Below are positions 15,788 through 23,710 of a stretch of 64,000 bases of DNA, in pieces. Made by a program: the position numbers and the translations under genes. This stretch comes from a virus. The notes beneath the pieces are model-generated. The model searched no databases and was not told the origin of the DNA. It saw only the letters and a program-made list of their open reading frames with translations. The stretch covers positions 1-64,000 of IMG/VR virus record IMGVR_UViG_3300024259_000016; one strand, written 5' to 3'. Every line of letters begins with the position of its first letter. Position 1 is the first letter of the stretch.

Positions 15788-17838
15788 GTCCTCACAACCT
15801 CCCCGCGGGCTAGGTACCCACCCCGCTCCAAGTCAGCAATCTCGGCCACCCGTACAATAGGCCCCAGCGCGCACAGCATCAGGCAGTTCCGACCGTCTTG
15901 TCTCCCATCAGGAGTAGCTGTCAGGCCAATACGGCAGCGGGCCCTGAGGCGCCCCAGGACGGGCAAACGTGTATTACTCATGGCTGCATGGCAGTTATGG
16001 ACTACAAATCCGTTAGCGGTGTAGGTGTGCAGCCCCTCAACCTCGAGATTGTAGACAAGACCGTCTGGGCACACCCTCTCGTATTCTTCAAAACTTCCTT
16101 GTTGGAAAACCTGAATACGATCCACCCGAGTCCAGCGAGGAACTTGTCTTTCTTCCGGTCCTGACCTCGCCTCTCTGAACTGTTGTGACTCTGGCCGTCT
16201 ACCTCGATGGCTACCATCAGATCCGGTTGGGCAATGTCGATCTTGTAATGGGTGGGATATCCCCTGGATTTCGGGCCCACCCCTTCTGGAAGGCCTAGTC
16301 TCGTCGGGACAATGTGCTCCATTCCCCAACCGAGTAAACCTGCCAGCATTCGTTGGGGGACTGTAGGTTCTCGTCCGTTGCCCCCCCTCTCGACCCCTTC
16401 CGGCCAGCCCCTCTCCCTCACCTTGGCGGTCACCAGGGCGCGAACCTTGGGATCCTTCATCGGGTTGTTCTTCCGCATTCGCTCGGATGACTTCTTTGAC
16501 CACTCCTCGCGATGCTCCTCCCGGGTTCTGGCCCACACCTTCACTCGGTATTCCTTGACACATTGAACCGAGCAGTAACCCCCCTTTCCTCGGGAAAGTT
16601 GGTAGAGGGCAGACGGGCCCCGACTCCCCTGACAGATAATCCCCTTCCCGCAGTTTATGCAGTTCGTCTTGACTCTCTTCCTTCGTTCTTCCCTCCTCGT
16701 CAATTTGCATGTTTGGCAGAACAGGGATGCTCCGTTGTGATGTCTTTTCTTCCCTGTCTCCTGTCCGCATCTGTCGCAGGTGCCGTCTATCGATCTCTTC
16801 TGATGACCTTTTACTGTTTGATTCTCCATGCTTTCTGTACCCCTCTGGTTTGTGGTAGGGTACAGTGTATAGCACTCTGTCGTTGCGAGCAATCGTCTTG
16901 GCTGGTATCCAGCCTCGTTGGGTGAAAACGGGGTGTTCCTCGGTGCAGATGAATGAACCATCCTGCGTGGTAATCTGGATCAGAGATGATGGGGCTTTTC
17001 TCACGAAAGTTCCTGTGACGGTCCTCCTCTCAAGATTCCCAGATGTCTCATTGTAGGCACTGACTTGGTCCCCGATCTCAATGTCCTCAATGGGCTTTCC
17101 GTCAACCAAGGTCCCTGCTGGGAAGCACTCATCAATCACAACGCCGTCCAGGGCCCCCACAGCCTCCCCAGCAGTCCCTACGGACATGCACTGAGGCACC
17201 CCCTGCCCAACATCCCCACCAACCACATCCCTCATCTCAGGGATCACCCTGTCAAACACCTTCTGGGTCTGCCGAGCCAGCTCCTGGTTCACCACCAGGT
17301 ACCCGACCTTCTCTAGTCCAAGCAGCTCCTGCATGCACATAAGCAGCCCCGCGGCCATCACAGTTTTGCCACTGCCGGTCGCAGCTTGGATCACACACCT
17401 CCCCCACGGTGCACACAACCCCTCCACGATCCCCTCAGCTTGGTAATCACGCAGCGGCATCAGCAGCCCTTCATCCCGCAACGTCAGGACAGCTGACTCA
17501 ATCCGCAGCTGAATCAGCTCGGGCAACCAGGGATTAACAACAGCCCCCCCAACACCCCGGAGCCGGAGCAGCATAGGCTCAGTCTCATGCACTATATGCA
17601 GCCAGCTCATCATGCCCACGGGTACCTGCCCACTCGACAGAGAGCCCGCCCTCAGCACCTCAAGGGCCCCCTGGACTTCCATAACCAATTCTTCAGTACT
17701 GACGCGCCCATCCCGCATCTCCCGGGACCGATACCCCAAGGTCGTTCGCTCGTAGGCCGCCAACATGCTGACGAGGTTTGCCCTCCTACATCCCCCATGC
17801 CCCCAGGTATCCCCCATCCCGTCGACCAGAACGATCAT
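15784..17838 (-). CDS. Superfamily 2 helicase, N-terminal half, with intein in the DECH box
   Basis: 684 aa precursor; the spliced product would be 306 aa. LRDYQAEGI (~129-137), Walker A AATGSGKT (~152-159), LVVNQELARQT (motif Ia), VVIDE (Walker B, ends residue 237) / intein 238-615 / CHAAM, then IGLTATPDGRQDG (motif III). It ends after one RecA lobe (GPIVRVAEIADLERGGYLARGEVVRT), the point where XPB/SSL2-like helicases continue into the C-terminal lobe. That lobe is encoded separately at 14396-15298. The N-terminal ~120 aa are an unassigned helical domain. Confidence 0.85.
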   Translation of the reverse strand: MIVLVDGMGDTWGHGGCRRANLVSMLAAYERTTLGYRSREMRDGRVSTEELVMEVQGALEVLRAGSLSSGQVPVGMMSWLHIVHETEPMLLRLRGVGGAVVNPWLPELIQLRIESAVLTLRDEGLLMPLRDYQAEGIVEGLCAPWGRCVIQAATGSGKTVMAAGLLMCMQELLGLEKVGYLVVNQELARQTQKVFDRVIPEMRDVVGGDVGQGVPQCMSVGTAGEAVGALDGVVIDECFPAGTLVDGKPIEDIEIGDQVSAYNETSGNLERRTVTGTFVRKAPSSLIQITTQDGSFICTEEHPVFTQRGWIPAKTIARNDRVLYTVPYHKPEGYRKHGESNSKRSSEEIDRRHLRQMRTGDREEKTSQRSIPVLPNMQIDEEGRTKEESQDELHKLREGDYLSGESGPVCPLPTFPRKGGLLLGSMCQGIPSEGVGQNPGGASRGVVKEVIRANAEEQPDEGSQGSRPGDRQGEGEGLAGRGREGGQRTRTYSPPTNAGRFTRLGNGAHCPDETRPSRRGGPEIQGISHPLQDRHCPTGSDGSHRGRRPESQQFREARSGPEERQVPRWTRVDRIQVFQQGSFEEYERVCPDGLVYNLEVEGLHTYTANGFVVHNCHAAMSNTRLPVLGRLRARCRIGLTATPDGRQDGRNCLMLCALGPIVRVAEIADLERGGYLARGEVVRT
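15994..17127 (-). other. Intein 3 (DE/CHAA site) containing an out-of-frame endonuclease gene
   Basis: 378 aa. N-terminal splicing half (~100 aa): CFPAGTLVDGKPIEDIEIGD (block A), CTEEHPVF (block B). C-terminal splicing half (~50 aa): block F-like DGLVYNLEVEGLHTYTANG and terminal VVHN before Cys+1. The ~230 residues between, in this frame, are low-complexity with no domain, because that DNA encodes a homing endonuclease in another frame. The frame nevertheless stays free of stops, which splicing requires. Confidence 0.93.
16002..16829 (-). CDS. Vsr-like (EDxHD-type) homing endonuclease nested out of frame in intein 3
   Basis: 275 aa from ATG 16829 (AGAGGGG ~10 nt upstream). Order: zinc finger 1 (Cys18, 21, 38, 41), zinc finger 2 (Cys57, 60, 86, 90), a NUMOD3-like segment SERMRKNNPMKDPKVRAL (~115-132), then a Vsr/DUF559-type nuclease core: YKIDIAQPD (Asp198), AIEVDGQSH (Glu209, Asp211, His215), Asp/Lys-rich helix, LGWIVFRFSN (~234-243). 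This matches freestanding Vsr-fold homing endonucleases. The frame is shifted by one relative to the host intein, and the C-terminal ~46 codons overlap the intein C-terminal splicing blocks. It presumably cuts intein-less helicase alleles to mobilise the intein. Confidence 0.88.
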   Translation of the reverse strand: MENQTVKGHQKRSIDGTCDRCGQETGKKRHHNGASLFCQTCKLTRREERRKRVKTNCINCGKGIICQGSRGPSALYQLSRGKGGYCSVQCVKEYRVKVWARTREEHREEWSKKSSERMRKNNPMKDPKVRALVTAKVRERGWPEGVERGGNGREPTVPQRMLAGLLGWGMEHIVPTRLGLPEGVGPKSRGYPTHYKIDIAQPDLMVAIEVDGQSHNSSERRGQDRKKDKFLAGLGWIVFRFSNKEVLKNTRGCAQTVLSTISRLRGCTPTPLTDL

Positions 17839-18110
17839 TCTGAGTCCTTAGTGATGGGATCAGGTTCAACGAACAGCATGCATCCGCAGTAACTCTTGCG
17901 AATCTTTTGCGGGTGATACCCCGTCCCTTTGTCCTTCTTAGCGGGTGCAGCACCGGAGATGCACATCCCTTTGGGAAGTGTTGTCCAACCTCGATCACTC
18001 TGCGGCGGCTCGCCCTTGCGAGAAGGCTGGTCCAGGTGGCTATCCCGAGGATGCCCACAGCGAGCACAGATATTTTCGGGAGTTCGGTACTTATCTGACC
18101 AATGCGGCAT
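17835..18110 (-). CDS. Hypothetical zinc-ribbon protein
   Basis: 91 aa from ATG 18110 (AGGAGG 8 nt upstream; a GTG at 18119 is possible). CARCGHPRDSHLD near the N-terminus and CGCMLF near the C-terminus supply Cys/His for a zinc site. The 3' end overlaps the helicase start (ATGA), so it is probably in the same operon. Confidence 0.65.
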   Translation of the reverse strand: MPHWSDKYRTPENICARCGHPRDSHLDQPSRKGEPPQSDRGWTTLPKGMCISGAAPAKKDKGTGYHPQKIRKSYCGCMLFVEPDPITKDSE

Positions 18111-18181
18111 CACTCCCACCTCCTCTTGGCGTCCCGCTTGTTAAAGCGTTTATCGAACCAGTCTATTTTGCGCCAACTCAT
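18110..18181 (-). CDS. Very small basic peptide (23 aa)
   Basis: MSWRKIDWFDKRFNKRDAKR..., start overlaps the upstream stop (ATGA), stop overlaps the next start (TGATG), and AAGGAG lies 6 nt upstream. The perfect fit in the coupled series supports translation. It may serve mainly to couple its neighbours. Confidence 0.5.
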   Translation of the reverse strand: MSWRKIDWFDKRFNKRDAKRRWE

Positions 18182-18333
18182 GATTGCTCCTTAGCGGTGC
18201 CTTTTGCTTTATCCATCTCTTGCCGCGCCCACCTGGCCCCGTCGAATTGGCCGTTGAATTTCCCAATGCAGTATCCGGCCCAGTAGCCCAGTCCGCCCAC
18301 CGCAAAAAGGCTGATCAAAATAATCTCGCCCAT
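18178..18333 (-). CDS. Small single-span membrane protein
   Basis: 51 aa; MGEIILISLFAVGGLGYWAG forms an N-terminal transmembrane helix, followed by a polar, charged tail (WARQEMDKAKGTAKEQ). AGGAGGAG precedes the start. Function unknown; it belongs to the coupled series 18940-17835. Confidence 0.6.
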   Translation of the reverse strand: MGEIILISLFAVGGLGYWAGYCIGKFNGQFDGARWARQEMDKAKGTAKEQS

Positions 18334-18335
18334 GG

Positions 18336-18506
18336 CTACTCCTCCTGCTCCTTTGGGGTGGTTACCATTCCGAGGATCACCCTCAGAGCCTTCAGTCGGG
18401 CCTGTGGCCCACCGCGCTTCATGTGGCTATTCCAAGGTGACCGGAGGAACTTTTCGGTATCCTCGATCTCCTCGAGCAACCATTCGATGGCCTCGGGTTC
18501 CGTCAC
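18336..18506 (-). CDS. Hypothetical small protein, GTG start
   Basis: 56 aa, GTG start overlapping the upstream stop as GTGA. Begins VTEPEAIEWLLEEIEDTEKF, acidic helix then a basic helix (QARLKALRVILGMV). Start choice rests on the overlap; no ATG precedes the conserved-looking part. Confidence 0.55.
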   Translation of the reverse strand: MTEPEAIEWLLEEIEDTEKFLRSPWNSHMKRGGPQARLKALRVILGMVTTPKEQEE

Positions 18507-18940
18507 TGGCTCGGCTCTTTTTGGGTCGTTTGTGCATCCATCAAGCCCAGCCGGTTAGCCGCCTCCCGCACCTGGTCCATGTCCTTGCCGTACCCCCACG
18601 GATCGCCGTTGCTGTACCAGAGGGGGAAGGGGCCAAGGTGGCTTGCGGTGAACGTCGCGCCGTCTGCGACATACCTGGTGAGGTAACGACAGAGCGCCAG
18701 GAGGGTGCCGCCCTCAGAGAATCCACGGGGGGACCATCGCCACCAGTAGCGGGTGAAGCAGGCGATGTGCTTTTTGGTGAACTTATCCACGAACCAAACG
18801 CGGCCCCGATCATCCACGATGAAGCAGGACACTGATTGTTCATGGTGAAAGAACCGGCGGCCGCAGTTGGCGATAATGCGGATGAACTCATTCGCAATGA
18901 TCGCCCTCGACTCCCTGCCTTCAATCTTTTTTTGACGCAC
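18503..18940 (-). CDS. Hypothetical protein
   Basis: 145 aa from GTG 18940, which has AAGGAG 8 nt upstream and overlaps the preceding gene by 20 nt; upstream in-frame starts would overlap by more than 90 nt. Mixed alpha/beta with RVWFVDKFTKKHIACF and WRWSPRGFSEGGTLLALCRYL. No domain recognised. Confidence 0.55.
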   Translation of the reverse strand: MRQKKIEGRESRAIIANEFIRIIANCGRRFFHHEQSVSCFIVDDRGRVWFVDKFTKKHIACFTRYWWRWSPRGFSEGGTLLALCRYLTRYVADGATFTASHLGPFPLWYSNGDPWGYGKDMDQVREAANRLGLMDAQTTQKEPSQ

Positions 18941-19727
18941 TGGCCAGCTCCTTTGGGGTGGTTGGGGGCAAAGACTCTGAGGATACCCAGATGTCTCCCA
19001 CCGAGCACCACCCACTGTGGTCTCCGCTCTCATCGTAGCCCCCAGCCTCGGACCACCCCCTCAGGAAGTAAGCAGGTCCCCCATCCCCTACACCAGGACA
19101 CTCAGCCATGAACGATTGGAGCAGCGCCACACCCCCGATCACAGGGGAGTACACCCCTGTCTGGAGATCCACAGCGGACCCATCGGCCGGCGGATTCACA
19201 TAATCAGGAGGCACCCCTTCAGGCGGTTGTACAGCAAGTTGCTCCCGATCCATCTCAGATCCCTCTTCGTCTCCATCCCCCAAAAGAGGCTCACGGAAGC
19301 CATCAGGTCCAACCAGAACGGCTTGTTTAGCTAGCCCCAGTGCCCCGACACACATATCCACAAAAGCTTCGCCACTGTCCTTAGTCAGTTCCCCTCCTGC
19401 GTCAAGCTCAGGTTGCTCAGCAGGTTTGTCGCCGGTGAAGTAGGGCACCACTCGCTCGAGCCCAGTGTAACCTCCCTTCTTCTGGCAGGTGGCCAGCTCC
19501 TCAAGAGCATCTCCCAACCCAGGCCCTGCGCCAATAAACGGGGAGGTCCTTGAGCTCTGAGCTCCCTTGGTCCCCAGGGCTCGAATGTTCCAGCACTTGT
19601 GGCCCTGCATCCAGTCTACAGAGATCGAGTCTCCACCGTTGCAGTCCACCAGATAGGCACCCACCCGGTTCAGCAGCTCCACCTCGGCCGCCCCAAGTAC
19701 CAGTTCCTGCTCTTGCTGATCACTCAT
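18921..19727 (-). CDS. Hypothetical acidic protein, head of a leftward run
   Basis: 268 aa from ATG 19727 (GGAGG upstream). Ordered N-terminal ~110 aa (VGAYLVDCNGGDSISVDWMQGHKCWNIRA), then an acidic, Gly/Pro-rich remainder. Divergent from the 19777 gene across a 49-bp gap. No recognised function. Confidence 0.6.
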   Translation of the reverse strand: MSDQQEQELVLGAAEVELLNRVGAYLVDCNGGDSISVDWMQGHKCWNIRALGTKGAQSSRTSPFIGAGPGLGDALEELATCQKKGGYTGLERVVPYFTGDKPAEQPELDAGGELTKDSGEAFVDMCVGALGLAKQAVLVGPDGFREPLLGDGDEEGSEMDREQLAVQPPEGVPPDYVNPPADGSAVDLQTGVYSPVIGGVALLQSFMAECPGVGDGGPAYFLRGWSEAGGYDESGDHSGWCSVGDIWVSSESLPPTTPKELASASKKD

Positions 19728-19776
19728 GATTCCGTTATCCTCCACAGGGAATACTAATTTCCACAGGTGCATTGAA

Positions 19777-21222
19777 ATGAGTCTGTCTGGACCCGATAAA
19801 CCCAACCCCCTCCTCGACCATCCCCCCCAACCCCCCCGTCAGGAACCGGATGCCCCGGTCGATCCGGTGGCCATGGAGAATTACGTCCAGGCCCTGCTCG
19901 GCCACGACGGCTCTCTCCCCTCCACCAAGGACTTCAAGGCCTGCGTTCCCACCCACAAGCGCAGGGACGCCCGCATCTCCTGGGGCACCATGTGGGAGCG
20001 TACCTTCCCGAAGATCACCAACGTCACCAAGACCATCCTCAGGACAGCTCCGCACCGCTGCACCCACAAACACTGGACCGCTGTCCTCGGTGCCGCCCTG
20101 TACCTCGATAACCAAGGCAAGCCTGTCACCACAGCCGCGGTCAACCATCACGCCCGGGAGCTGTACCCCGAGGACTGGCGCCCCCCCAGGACCAAAGCAT
20201 CCTGGACCAACAAGGCAGCTCTCATCCTCGAAGAGGGTTTGTGGCATCTCGGCCTCCCACCTGTCAGGGTCATCCTTCATCAGTATCCGGCTGCCATGAT
20301 CCCAGCCAACGAGATTGCCAAGAGCGCATCGAAGCTTCTCGACGACGCACTGAGGCTCACCAAGTCGACTGGCCTTGGCATACCGCCCGAACCATCCGAG
20401 CCAGGAGATGGTGCCACAAGTGGCACACAAGTCAACCATAAACTCACACAAGATACCCAAGAACTCACCCCCCCAGAGGACCCGGCGCAGGCCATCGCCC
20501 ATCAAGCCCGGACCATGTCCTTGCTCCCTCGAGAACACTTTCTCAAGATGGCCACCGGCGCCGCGGCCGACTCCAAGGCCCGGCAGCTCGCCGCCTCTGA
20601 GACCACCCTCGAAATCGTCTCCAAGCTTGGGGACCTCTTGACCGGCCACCTGCTCACCATCTACCAGAAGGCCATCACGGAACCTGACTACTTTGAGGTC
20701 CCCGAGAAGATGACCACCGGGCACATGGAGAAGCTCGCCAAGACGGCTGCCGCCCTCCAGTCGGCTACTGCCAGCGCGGTCCAGACTTCCCGTCAGATTG
20801 CTGGCGAGCCTACCAAGTCCATCCTGCATGGGCTCATCTACATCGCATCCTCGATGACCCCGGCCGAGAAGGTCTACTACCGAGAGACAGGCGACCTCCC
20901 TGCCCGTCTCCTCACAGGTGGCTCTCCCGACACCCACCCCGGCGCCGAGGACTTCGACCCGGGCGTCACCCAGCTTCCCAGCGGCGCACCTACCATCGTC
21001 GACATCCCCAACACCCCATCCCCGGAGGACGACCCCAGCTTCACGGCCAGGCCCACCGACCCAGACTATGTTACCCAGCTCGCTGCCCATGCCCTCCGAA
21101 CACCGGAGGACCAAGACCCAGTGCATCAGGCCGCACTGGCCGCGTCCCCCATCGTGCCCCAGACACCAGAGGAGGAAGAGATCCTGACCTCCCCGTCGGT
21201 CCTCGACCGATTCAAGAAGTAG
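19777..21222 (+). CDS. Putative terminase small subunit or packaging accessory protein
   Basis: 481 aa from ATG 19777 (upstream in-frame ATG at 19726 has no ribosome site and would overlap the divergent gene). Pro-rich N-terminus, a central helical region containing an HTH-like segment (MIPANEIAKSASKLLDDAL), then a long coiled region (ASETTLEIVSKLGDLLTG) and acidic Pro-rich C-terminus. The assignment is positional: it ends 7 nt before the large terminase. It is larger than usual small terminases. A GTGCCAC/GTGGCAC dyad lies inside it at 20411. Confidence 0.45.
   Translation: MSLSGPDKPNPLLDHPPQPPRQEPDAPVDPVAMENYVQALLGHDGSLPSTKDFKACVPTHKRRDARISWGTMWERTFPKITNVTKTILRTAPHRCTHKHWTAVLGAALYLDNQGKPVTTAAVNHHARELYPEDWRPPRTKASWTNKAALILEEGLWHLGLPPVRVILHQYPAAMIPANEIAKSASKLLDDALRLTKSTGLGIPPEPSEPGDGATSGTQVNHKLTQDTQELTPPEDPAQAIAHQARTMSLLPREHFLKMATGAAADSKARQLAASETTLEIVSKLGDLLTGHLLTIYQKAITEPDYFEVPEKMTTGHMEKLAKTAAALQSATASAVQTSRQIAGEPTKSILHGLIYIASSMTPAEKVYYRETGDLPARLLTGGSPDTHPGAEDFDPGVTQLPSGAPTIVDIPNTPSPEDDPSFTARPTDPDYVTQLAAHALRTPEDQDPVHQAALAASPIVPQTPEEEEILTSPSVLDRFKK
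20411..20426. promoter_or_regulatory. Intragenic dyad GTGCCAC-AA-GTGGCAC with minus-strand -35 box
   Basis: Perfect dyad within the coding region of the putative small terminase. On the minus strand it is preceded by TTGACT (20430-20435), the same order as in the 32.1-kb operator. The matching -10 position (ACCATC) is poor. Could be an antisense promoter, or an operator used as a roadblock. Confidence 0.45.
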
Positions 21223-21229
21223 GCCCACC

Positions 21230-23245
21230 ATGGAAACTACTACAATCCTGGAAGCCGCCCCGGACCTCGGCACCTTCACGCCCCTACCAGATCCCAACGA
21301 TATCCCTTGGTCACAGCGTGCACATGATCCTACAGCTGGCGGCCGGCTCCCCCACCCCAGTGCGGCACTCAAAGAGAGCATCGCCCAGGACCCCGACGCT
21401 GAGCTCATCCTCAAGGCAGCCCTCGACCTGCAGCACCGAATCGAGCTGGCTCGTCGCTCCCCCCTCCATCTCCTCATGCTTTGCTTCAGGCAGCCCAACG
21501 GAGCCGAGCTCTTCGTCCCCTCCTTCTATCTGGAATGGGATAAAGCCACCAGGACAGAGGGCCGCATCCTCTTTGAGGCCCCCCGTGGCGTAGGAAAGTC
21601 CGCCTTCATGATCGCCGCGGCCTTGTGGGCCATCGGTAACAATCAGAACATCCGCATCAAGTGGATCGGCCCCTCCGACGGTAACGCCCAGAAGAGGCTC
21701 GCCGTCATCCACGAGGTCTTGGATAACCCCAACCACATCTACCACCTGATCTTCCCCGGCATCGAGAAGACACCCAAGTCCTCCAAGCGGAAGAACAACC
21801 AGTCCCAGCTCAACCTGAAACGTACCCTCGACTCCCCCGACCCGACCATCGAAGCTCTCGGCGTCATGTCCTCCGGCGTCGGTGGCCGCTCCGAGATCCA
21901 GATCTGGGATGACTATGTCTCGGAATCGAACACTATCCTCAACCCAGCCATGCGCCCCAAGGTCCTGTCCAAGATGCAGAAGGACCACCTGGGTACCCTC
22001 CTCCCAAAAGGCGTCGTCTGGAACGTCTTTACGCCCTGGTCGCAGGATGACGCCAATGCCTACTTCAAGGAAAACACCTCCTGGAAGCTCCTCCGCCACC
22101 CTCACGGGATAGACGGGGACCCGTACCATTCCATCTTCCCGCAGCTCTGGCCTTCCCACAGGCTCAGGGAACGTCGTGCCGACATGGGCGAGCATGGTTA
22201 TGCTGCAGCCTACCTGCTCCGTCCCAGCGCCGCGGGCGTCATTCCCATCCTCCCGCAGCACCTCCGCCTGTTCGACAGAGCCATCCTCAACCAGGCCAAG
22301 ATTCTGGCCGGCGACACCCGCGTCATCATCACCATCGACCCGGCCCGTGGAGAAGAACTGGACAAGGGCGCCCTGTGCCCTGTCGGTATCAGCATCCAGA
22401 TGTATGTACCGAGAACACTGCCGGGGGACTCCCCTTCGGGGAGCACCCCGCGGGTAGTAGACCCTACCTCGGACAATCCCGACAACGACGAGGAGCTTTC
22501 CTTCAAGGGACTCCCCTTCGAGATCTTCCAGATCGATGCCTTCGAGTGCTACCTGTCGACCGCCGACCAGCCGAACCTCATCTGGCACCTGGCTAACCTC
22601 TACGGCGCCCACTACATCCTGGTCGAACGGGAAGCCTTAGCCGACCTGCACACCTGGCTCGAGCAGCGGCGTCACACCCTACTCAGACAAGCAGGAATAG
22701 ACCCGGCCAAGCTCCCTGTCAAGAAAGGCATCGGCGCAGAGGTCGTCCCGGTCAGCTCAGACAACCTATCCAAAGGGCAGCGGCTCCTCTCGATCACCCC
22801 ATACCTCCACCTCCCTGAGGCAAGCCCAGGTGTCCCGGCCCCCCCGGTCATGTACTTCCACCCTCGGTGCATCAGGCCCCGCCCCGAGATGGAGCTCCTC
22901 CATGTCCCCAACTACAGGTCCATCGAGGTCAAACGAGATCTCCGGGAACAGACACTCTCTTTCCCCGCCAAGTACAAGGACATCATCGATGCCGTCGTCC
23001 ATGGCGTACGTTGGATAGTTCGTTCCCTCGTCGGCCGAGACCCTTACGGACTGTTCGTCGAGAAGGATCAAGAGCAGGGCCCCCTCCAAGTGATTTCTTT
23101 GTCTCTTCGAGACAAAGAACGAGACGAACCAGGGTCAGGCGCCAGGGCCAAGCTCAAGCCAGGCTCGTCCGACAACCCAGACCCCGAACCCAATCCCTTC
23201 AAGAAGCGACACCGCCGCAAGGTCAAACCACCCGGCTTCCGCTAG
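21230..23245 (+). CDS. terL: Terminase large subunit
   Basis: 671 aa. ATPase: Walker A EAPRGVGKSA (116-125), Walker B IQIWDD (223-228), coupling motif WNVFTPWSQDD (264-274). RNase H-like nuclease: IITIDPARGEELDKGA (Asp370 first catalytic Asp), then IDAFECY and YILVEREA as later acidic motifs. It packages DNA into procapsids and cleaves concatemers. The C-terminal ~70 aa are basic. Begins 8 nt after the putative small subunit. The only unequivocal virion-assembly gene in the window. Confidence 0.93.
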   Translation: METTTILEAAPDLGTFTPLPDPNDIPWSQRAHDPTAGGRLPHPSAALKESIAQDPDAELILKAALDLQHRIELARRSPLHLLMLCFRQPNGAELFVPSFYLEWDKATRTEGRILFEAPRGVGKSAFMIAAALWAIGNNQNIRIKWIGPSDGNAQKRLAVIHEVLDNPNHIYHLIFPGIEKTPKSSKRKNNQSQLNLKRTLDSPDPTIEALGVMSSGVGGRSEIQIWDDYVSESNTILNPAMRPKVLSKMQKDHLGTLLPKGVVWNVFTPWSQDDANAYFKENTSWKLLRHPHGIDGDPYHSIFPQLWPSHRLRERRADMGEHGYAAAYLLRPSAAGVIPILPQHLRLFDRAILNQAKILAGDTRVIITIDPARGEELDKGALCPVGISIQMYVPRTLPGDSPSGSTPRVVDPTSDNPDNDEELSFKGLPFEIFQIDAFECYLSTADQPNLIWHLANLYGAHYILVEREALADLHTWLEQRRHTLLRQAGIDPAKLPVKKGIGAEVVPVSSDNLSKGQRLLSITPYLHLPEASPGVPAPPVMYFHPRCIRPRPEMELLHVPNYRSIEVKRDLREQTLSFPAKYKDIIDAVVHGVRWIVRSLVGRDPYGLFVEKDQEQGPLQVISLSLRDKERDEPGSGARAKLKPGSSDNPDPEPNPFKKRHRRKVKPPGFR

Positions 23246-23246
23246 C

Positions 23247-23262
23247 TCAAGTAATGGCTTGA
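23247..23262. terminator. Hairpin between convergent genes
   Basis: TCAAG-TAATGG-CTTGA, extendable to GCTCAAG/CTTGAAGC with a bulge, in the 21-bp gap between convergent terL and 23267. Short stem and no strong U-run; it could stop transcription from both sides. Confidence 0.35.
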
Positions 23263-23266
23263 AGCA

Positions 23267-23710
23267 TCACCCAACATTCTTCAGCAATCGAGCAAGCTCA
23301 ATGACCTCTCCATCTTGTCCGTAGGCATAGATGGTGAACGACAACACCATCTCCCCGCCGAGGAGGGCGGTGTCGTCGTTTTCATACCTCACTACCATCC
23401 ATTCGGGAGGGTTACCAGGATCGGGGGGGCTACCTGATCCAAGTTTCAGTTCAGTCGGACCGTGCCCAAGAGACATCAGGTACTCGGCGCACTCCTCTGG
23501 CGTGTCGAAATGTTTCCACCCCCAGGTCTGGGCCTGATTCCGGTCGGCTTCGTCATCCCTATCCCCAATGTGGCTCCAGAGGACATAGAGCTTCGAGGCT
23601 GAAAAGTCACCCCCCTTTGGGGGTGGATCAGCCAGTCCCTCTTCGGAGATGTCTGCAAGGGCTTGCAGGCGTTCTTCCTCCAGACCTTCGTAGTAGATAT
23701 GAATCAGCAT
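23267..23710 (-). CDS. Hypothetical protein, end of the 32-kb leftward operon
   Basis: 147 aa. Begins MLIHIYYEGLEEERLQAL; acidic; contains WGWKHFDTPEECAEYLMSLG and a beta-rich C-terminus (EWMVVRYENDDTALLGGEMVLSF). No family recognised. Separated from the PAPS-reductase-like gene by 68 nt. Confidence 0.6.
   Translation of the reverse strand: MLIHIYYEGLEEERLQALADISEEGLADPPPKGGDFSASKLYVLWSHIGDRDDEADRNQAQTWGWKHFDTPEECAEYLMSLGHGPTELKLGSGSPPDPGNPPEWMVVRYENDDTALLGGEMVLSFTIYAYGQDGEVIELARLLKNVG

Noticed and set aside
16829-16961. Longer start (16961) for the nested endonuclease
   Set aside because: The added 44 residues overlap the intein N-terminal splicing half, lack conserved features and have no ribosome site; ATG 16829 has AGAGGGG.
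19735-21498. 587-codon minus-strand frame opposite the packaging genes
   Set aside because: Low-complexity Gly/Leu/Arg translation with no motif, antisense to better supported genes.
21311-22612. Long minus-strand frame opposite the terminase large subunit (433 codons)
   Set aside because: It is antisense to a gene with intact Walker and nuclease motifs, its translation shows no domain, and GC-rich third positions explain the lack of stops.
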